Positions 6,269-6,278 of a stretch of 6,278 nucleotides of DNA are shown here, in pieces. The position numbers were made by a program, and so were the translations under genes. Source of the stretch: Opitutia bacterium UBA977 (GTDB lineage: Bacteria > Verrucomicrobiota > Verrucomicrobiia > Opitutales > Coraliomargaritaceae). How positions within the stretch are numbered: the stretch's first letter is position 1; the number at the start of each line of letters is the position of its first letter. The stretch spans positions 5,755 to 12,032 of the forward strand of contig DBBT01000081.1 in the NCBI GenBank assembly GCA_002292345.1, written 5' to 3'. The notes under the pieces are model-generated. The model was not told the DNA's origin. It made no database searches and saw nothing but the letters and a program-made list of their open reading frames with translations.

Positions 6269-6278
6269 GACAGTCGAT

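Overview
The window is ordinary bacterial chromosome, gene-dense and of medium G+C, with five protein genes and no sign of mobile DNA, CRISPR, tRNA or rRNA. Start sites mostly lack a Shine-Dalgarno sequence. A GlnD with a long N-terminus is followed by a cytosolic GAF-GAF histidine kinase, and a one-cysteine 'CPFV' redoxin lies nearby. This mix fits a Gram-negative bacterium of the Planctomycetota/Verrucomicrobiota group, perhaps a marine Opitutae-type verrucomicrobium. The taxonomic placement is inference from protein style; no marker gene is present.

Layout: (1) 1-467, minus strand, is the N-terminal 155 codons of a SlyD-type FKBP peptidyl-prolyl isomerase, cut by the left edge just as its histidine-rich tail begins. 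(2) 468-639 is a divergent intergenic region with a perfect 8-bp inverted repeat just upstream of slyD. (3) 640-3492, plus strand, is glnD, the bifunctional PII uridylyltransferase/uridylyl-removing enzyme, with nucleotidyltransferase, HD and two ACT domains intact. (4) 3523-5217, plus strand, is a soluble GAF-GAF-HisKA-HATPase sensor kinase, 30 bp after glnD. (5) 5268-5672, plus strand, is a small VanZ-like membrane protein with an apparent TTG start. (6) 5669-6268, minus strand, is an exported thioredoxin-fold redoxin whose stop codon overlaps that of the VanZ-like gene by 4 bp.

glnD, the kinase gene and the VanZ-like gene share a strand with short gaps (30 and 50 bp) and probably form one transcript. 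GlnD reads glutamine and sets PII modification. A cytosolic GAF kinase directly behind it may also report on metabolic state, but no response regulator or PII gene lies in the window, so the link is a hypothesis. I found no convincing undescribed system. The points most worth a second look are the glnD-kinase linkage, the conserved-looking C-terminal cysteine of the redoxin, the hairpin before slyD, and the interlocked convergent gene ends with two small hairpins.
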